NCBI GenBank assembly: GCA_041675905.1
Contig: JBAYSX010000007.1
Coordinates: 50,023 to 114,022 of the forward strand
Length of the DNA stretch: 64,000 nucleotides
DNA from: Sandaracinobacteroides sp041675905
GTDB taxonomy: Bacteria > Pseudomonadota > Alphaproteobacteria > Sphingomonadales > Sphingomonadaceae
Direction: 5' to 3'
Below the pieces are notes generated by a model, which had not been told where the DNA came from, made no database searches, and saw only the letters and a list, made by a program, of their open reading frames with translations. Shown in pieces: positions 61,648-64,000 of this stretch. A program made the translations under genes and the position numbers. Each line of letters begins with the position of its first letter. Within the stretch, counting starts at the first letter, position 1.

Positions 61648-62406
61648 ATGCTTCGACGCCAAAGCCAGTCGATACAAGCGGTAAGGTGGTGTGTGGCGCT
61701 GCTTAAAATCCCGGTGAAAAAGAAGGATGGTTCTAACAAGGAGAAAACCCTCGGGGAAAAACATCCTGATACAGTCCCTCCAAGCCCCTCCCAGAGCCAT
61801 CTTGACACTCCCATGGCCTTCCCCTTCATTGACCGGATCAGCGTCACATTGAAGGTTCCTGAGGGGGAGGAAGCATATCTAATTCATAGTAATATATGGA
61901 CCCAGCTGGACGACACCGCCGTGTTTGTGCAGGCCAAGAAAACAGCAAAATACAGGCGGGCATGGCGGATCAAGTTGCCGTCGATCGTCAACGCCGCCCA
62001 CTGGCCGCATTTTCAATATGCCTACGAGGGTAAGACGGCGACAGGATTACGGATTGAGTTCGTACCTGCCGATCTCGGCTATGAGGGCCTTCTGGAGCTG
62101 CACAGCATTCTGACAAGCATCATGCCGAACGGCTGGGCCTATTTCATTGAGCACGGCCGCGTCACCCGCATCGACGTTACGGTCGATCTGCCCGCAGCCC
62201 GCATGGACGAGTTCCATTTTCTCCCCACGCAGGGGGCCACCACCAAGGTCTGGAAAAGCAATGGGGAGCTTCAAACCTTCCAGCATGGAAGCTCGAAGGG
62301 CAATCATACACAAATCTATAACCGCAAGGCGAAGCGTATCGCCCAGCGGTTTCGTCCATCTCGCCGCTGCCCTGATCTGGCTACGGTGAATGTCGATCGG
62401 CTCTAG
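61648..62406 (+). pseudogene. Truncated replication-initiator-like gene (phage or plasmid type)
   Basis: The reading frame encodes 252 residues. The middle part, with RIDVTVDLPAARMDEFHF followed by TFQHGSSKGNHTQIYNRKAKR, resembles the Rep_trans/RstA-type replication initiators of filamentous phages and small plasmids (strand pattern plus a YNRK-like segment). The frame ends at the boundary with an IS3-family remnant near 62400, so the C-terminal half appears lost. The start could also be ATG 61813, after which the recognisable part begins. Family assignment is tentative. Confidence 0.5.
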
Positions 62407-62838
62407 CGGCCTTGGCCGAGCTGTTCGTCACGCGCGGACCGCCGGCCAATATCCGGTCGGACAATGGCCCGGAGTTCATTGCCAATGCGGTTCAGCAATG
62501 GCTGGCGAAAGTCGGTGTGCAGACGCTCTATATCACCCCGGGTTCGCCCTGGGAGATCGGCTACTGCGAGAGCTTCAACGGCTCGATGTGCGATGAACTC
62601 TTGAATGGGGAGATCTTCTACTCCCTGGCCGAGGCAAAGATCCTGATCGAAGCTTGGCGGCGGCACTACAACACCGTCAGGCCACACAGCTCGCTCGGCT
62701 ATCGTCCACCGGCCCCGGAAGCAGCAACGCCGCCATGGCCGCCCTCCGGTTCCGCTACGCTCCACCTGCGGCCAGCCATGGCGCAGGAGGCAACAATGCA
62801 CTAACAATCAACACGGATCACTCAGTGGGGGCCGGTCA
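62400..62838 (+). mobile_element. Remnant of an IS3-family (IS407-type) insertion sequence: 3' end
   Basis: The region holds the last third of an IS3-family transposase followed by a right terminal repeat-like sequence GGATCACTCAGTGGGGGCC (62815 onward, ending GGTCA at 62838), which is typical of IS407-group ends. No left end is present, so the copy was cut by recombination or deletion. The left boundary near 62400 is estimated from where the transposase similarity starts. Confidence 0.75.
62412..62804 (+). pseudogene. IS3-family transposase OrfB fragment (C-terminal part)
   Basis: About 130 residues are left of the integrase-core DDE domain: IRSDNGPEFIANAVQQWL carries the second Asp, GSPWEIGYCESFNGSMCDELLNGE the catalytic Glu, and WRRHYNTVRPHSSLGYRPPAPE is the classic IS407-type end. 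The first Asp and the N-terminal part are missing, so the gene cannot be functional. The in-frame TTG at 62412 is only the track start; similarity begins a few codons earlier. Confidence 0.85.
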
Positions 62839-62943
62839 GTGTGACGACACAGCGGGCCGGACCAGACGAGTTCGGAGGTGATCTGACCGCAACTTTTAGT
62901 GGTCAGGATTGTGTTATATGGTCAAAATAACGATGTGTTACAC

Positions 62944-63690
62944 ATGAACAAGCCAAATCAGACTCGCGCGGAAATCGGAGCCGAGCCGAGCAAGCAGTCG
63001 AGCCGACGCGGTCGTACTGCCGTACGTCTTGATCCTGACACTCTGCCAAATAACCCCCGGCCCACGAAGAAGATACGAAAATCAAGAGATAGCCAGAAGC
63101 GGGGCGATGATGTTCGCCTGCGTGTCCTGCAAGCCGCGCTGGAATGTTTTGGTATTTTCGGTTTTGATGGGACGTCCACACGCGCCGTAGCCGAACGAGC
63201 GGGGATTACCCATACGCTTGTTCTCTACCATTTCGGCTCCAAGGATAAGCTTTGGACCGCGACGATGGCGAATGTACTCGATGGATACAGGAGCTCCGTT
63301 GTCGAGAATCTGGACAATAAAGACGGGCGGCCAGCAGCCGACGTATTGAAGCGCTTCATTGAGCAATTCATTCGACTGTCAGCAGAATTTCCGCAGATAC
63401 ATCGCATCATGACGATGGAGGGCAGTCAAAATAGCCCGCGTCTCCAATGGTTAGTTGAAAATTATCTTAAAGACCATTTCATACGTGTTCGCGATATTAT
63501 CAAGCAGGCGCAAAATGAAGGGGTTGTGCGAGACTGTGATTCTTCCCGTCTGTTTTATTATATAATTGGTGGGGGCGGAACGTTATTCTCAATATCGGCA
63601 GAATATATGAACATGACCGGTAGAAATGTATTCTCGGAAGTGGAGATTCTTCGAAATATAGCCTTTATCTATGAAACAGTTTTTATCTGA
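62944..63690 (+). CDS. TetR-family transcriptional regulator
   Basis: The 248-residue protein has an unusually long basic N-terminal tail (about 1-55, rich in Arg/Lys) before the TetR helix-turn-helix: VLQAALECFGIFGFDGTSTR, AVAERAGITHTLVLYHFGSK, DKLW. The C-terminal ligand domain is not diagnostic. The promoter region carries small palindromes (GTTAT/ATAAC at 62913-62931 and TGTGTTACACA at 62934-62944) that might be its operator. It is flanked by an IS remnant and another IS, with no obvious target gene, and is AT-richer than the chromosome. Confidence 0.88.
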   Translation: MNKPNQTRAEIGAEPSKQSSRRGRTAVRLDPDTLPNNPRPTKKIRKSRDSQKRGDDVRLRVLQAALECFGIFGFDGTSTRAVAERAGITHTLVLYHFGSKDKLWTATMANVLDGYRSSVVENLDNKDGRPAADVLKRFIEQFIRLSAEFPQIHRIMTMEGSQNSPRLQWLVENYLKDHFIRVRDIIKQAQNEGVVRDCDSSRLFYYIIGGGGTLFSISAEYMNMTGRNVFSEVEILRNIAFIYETVFI

Positions 63691-63877
63691 GGGGCAGGAA
63701 GATGCTTCAGGCGGATTCCTCCTGGGTCTGGGTATAGTTCGATAGCTGAATATGGATCGAAGAGGGCTTTGGTCTGTTCGCCAGGAATGATCGCTAGACG
63801 AAGTGTGGTTTGATTAATCATGAGTGCGGGGCAGCTTTGCTTTGACGCCGGAAGGGCGTGAGCATTCACGCGAAGTT
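63669..63877 (-). other. Possible remnant of a gene interrupted by the right-edge IS
   Basis: An open minus-strand frame of about 69 codons ends at 63669, converging with the TetR gene, and continues rightwards into the IS end at 63878, where it is cut. Its residues (LRVNAHALPASKQSCPAL, then RLAIIPGEQTKALFDPYSAI) look like the C-terminus of an enzyme, but I do not recognise it. It may equally be a chance frame. Confidence 0.25.
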
Positions 63878-64000
63878 TGAACTGCCCCGGGTTTACCGGA
63901 GAGTAGAACACTCGAAGGGTGAGTCCTATGAACCAGAAGAGATATACCCCCGCCTATCCTGCCGAACTTCGCGAACGCGGTGTTCGGCTTTTCCGCGAGC
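63878..64000 (+). mobile_element. Left end of an IS3-family element running off the right edge
   Basis: TGAACTGCCCCGGGTTTACC at 63878 onward matches the terminal inverted repeat style of IS3/IS51-group elements, and 50 bases later an OrfA-like gene begins. The rest lies outside the window. Confidence 0.75.
63928..64000 (+). CDS. IS3-family transposase OrfA (partial, runs off right edge)
   Basis: ATG 63928 opens MNQKRYTPAYPAELRERGVR, followed by LFRE before the window ends. This is the start of the IS3 OrfA helix-turn-helix protein, normally about 90-100 residues, which frameshifts into OrfB. AGGGTGAG lies just ahead as ribosome site. Confidence 0.82.
   Translation, partial: MNQKRYTPAYPAELRERGVRLFRE

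Noticed and set aside
62815..63877. Complete composite transposon carrying the TetR gene
   Set aside because: The two flanking IS sequences belong to different groups (IS407-type and IS3/IS51-type), and one lacks its left end, so they cannot act as a matched pair.

Overview
The window looks like a chromosomal segment of a GC-rich alphaproteobacterium, most likely of the order Sphingomonadales. The clues are a gcrA cell-cycle regulator gene, an HrcA/CIRCE-type groESL operon, a MraZ-RsmH-FtsL-FtsI-MurE cluster, the argD-argF-hslO and hom-glpX-recJ neighbourhoods, a class I PHA synthase and a large TonB-dependent receptor. The assignment to order is inference from gene content; no 16S rRNA gene lies in the window. 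Most genes are ordinary housekeeping genes, packed with 4-base stop/start overlaps.

Layout. 1-5.3 kb: start of the division/cell-wall cluster on the minus strand (mraZ, rsmH, ftsL-like, ftsI, murE running off the left edge). 5.3-9.0 kb: purN and purM, then a divergent exported protein and an Hda-like DnaA regulator. 9.0-11.3 kb: ppk1, closed by a long hairpin. 11.3-15.0 kb: an outer-membrane protein and a DUF2946-like protein (probably metal-related), then groEL/groES behind a near-ideal promoter and a perfect CIRCE operator. 15.1-23.9 kb: phosphate regulon (phoB, phoU, pstB, pstA, pstC, pstS, phoR) with a POT-family peptide transporter gene overlapping phoR. 24.0-26.7 kb: a MoxR ATPase and an ABC exporter. 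26.7-36.3 kb: a catabolic-looking locus on one strand (IclR regulator, TonB receptor, MFS transporter, two paralogous N-acyl-D-amino-acid-deacylase-like amidohydrolases, an MDR oxidoreductase). 36.4-43.1 kb: tRNA-Gly, a CnoX-like thioredoxin, a LON-domain protein, a Trm112-like protein, a Ubi-type hydroxylase, a methyltransferase, a possible structured RNA and ftsK. 43.1-54.8 kb: histidine phosphatase, gcrA, an ABC-2 permease, argD-argF-hslO, a DUF3617-like protein, a phaC-murI-hydrolase operon, a proline-rich exported protein and an aminotransferase. 54.8-59.7 kb: two small proteins, then hom-glpX-recJ. 59.7-64 kb: tRNA-Glu followed by a tyrosine integrase and a mosaic of mobile DNA: a truncated replication-initiator-like gene, an IS3-family (IS407-type) remnant, a TetR regulator and the left end of a second IS3-type element running off the right edge.

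How the parts work together. The Pst transporter, PhoU and PhoR/PhoB form a complete phosphate-sensing unit, and Ppk1 stores phosphate as polyphosphate. The IclR-TonB-MFS-amidohydrolase locus has the parts of an import and deacylation pathway: outer-membrane uptake, inner-membrane transport, two hydrolases and a reductase. Its substrate cannot be read from the sequence. Two essential cell-wall genes, mraZ and murI, appear to use non-standard start codons (ATT and CTG), each with a well-spaced Shine-Dalgarno sequence. I found no clearly new defence or biosynthetic system; the best candidates for something undescribed are the amidohydrolase locus, the structured intergenic element upstream of ftsK, and the tRNA-Glu-linked element.
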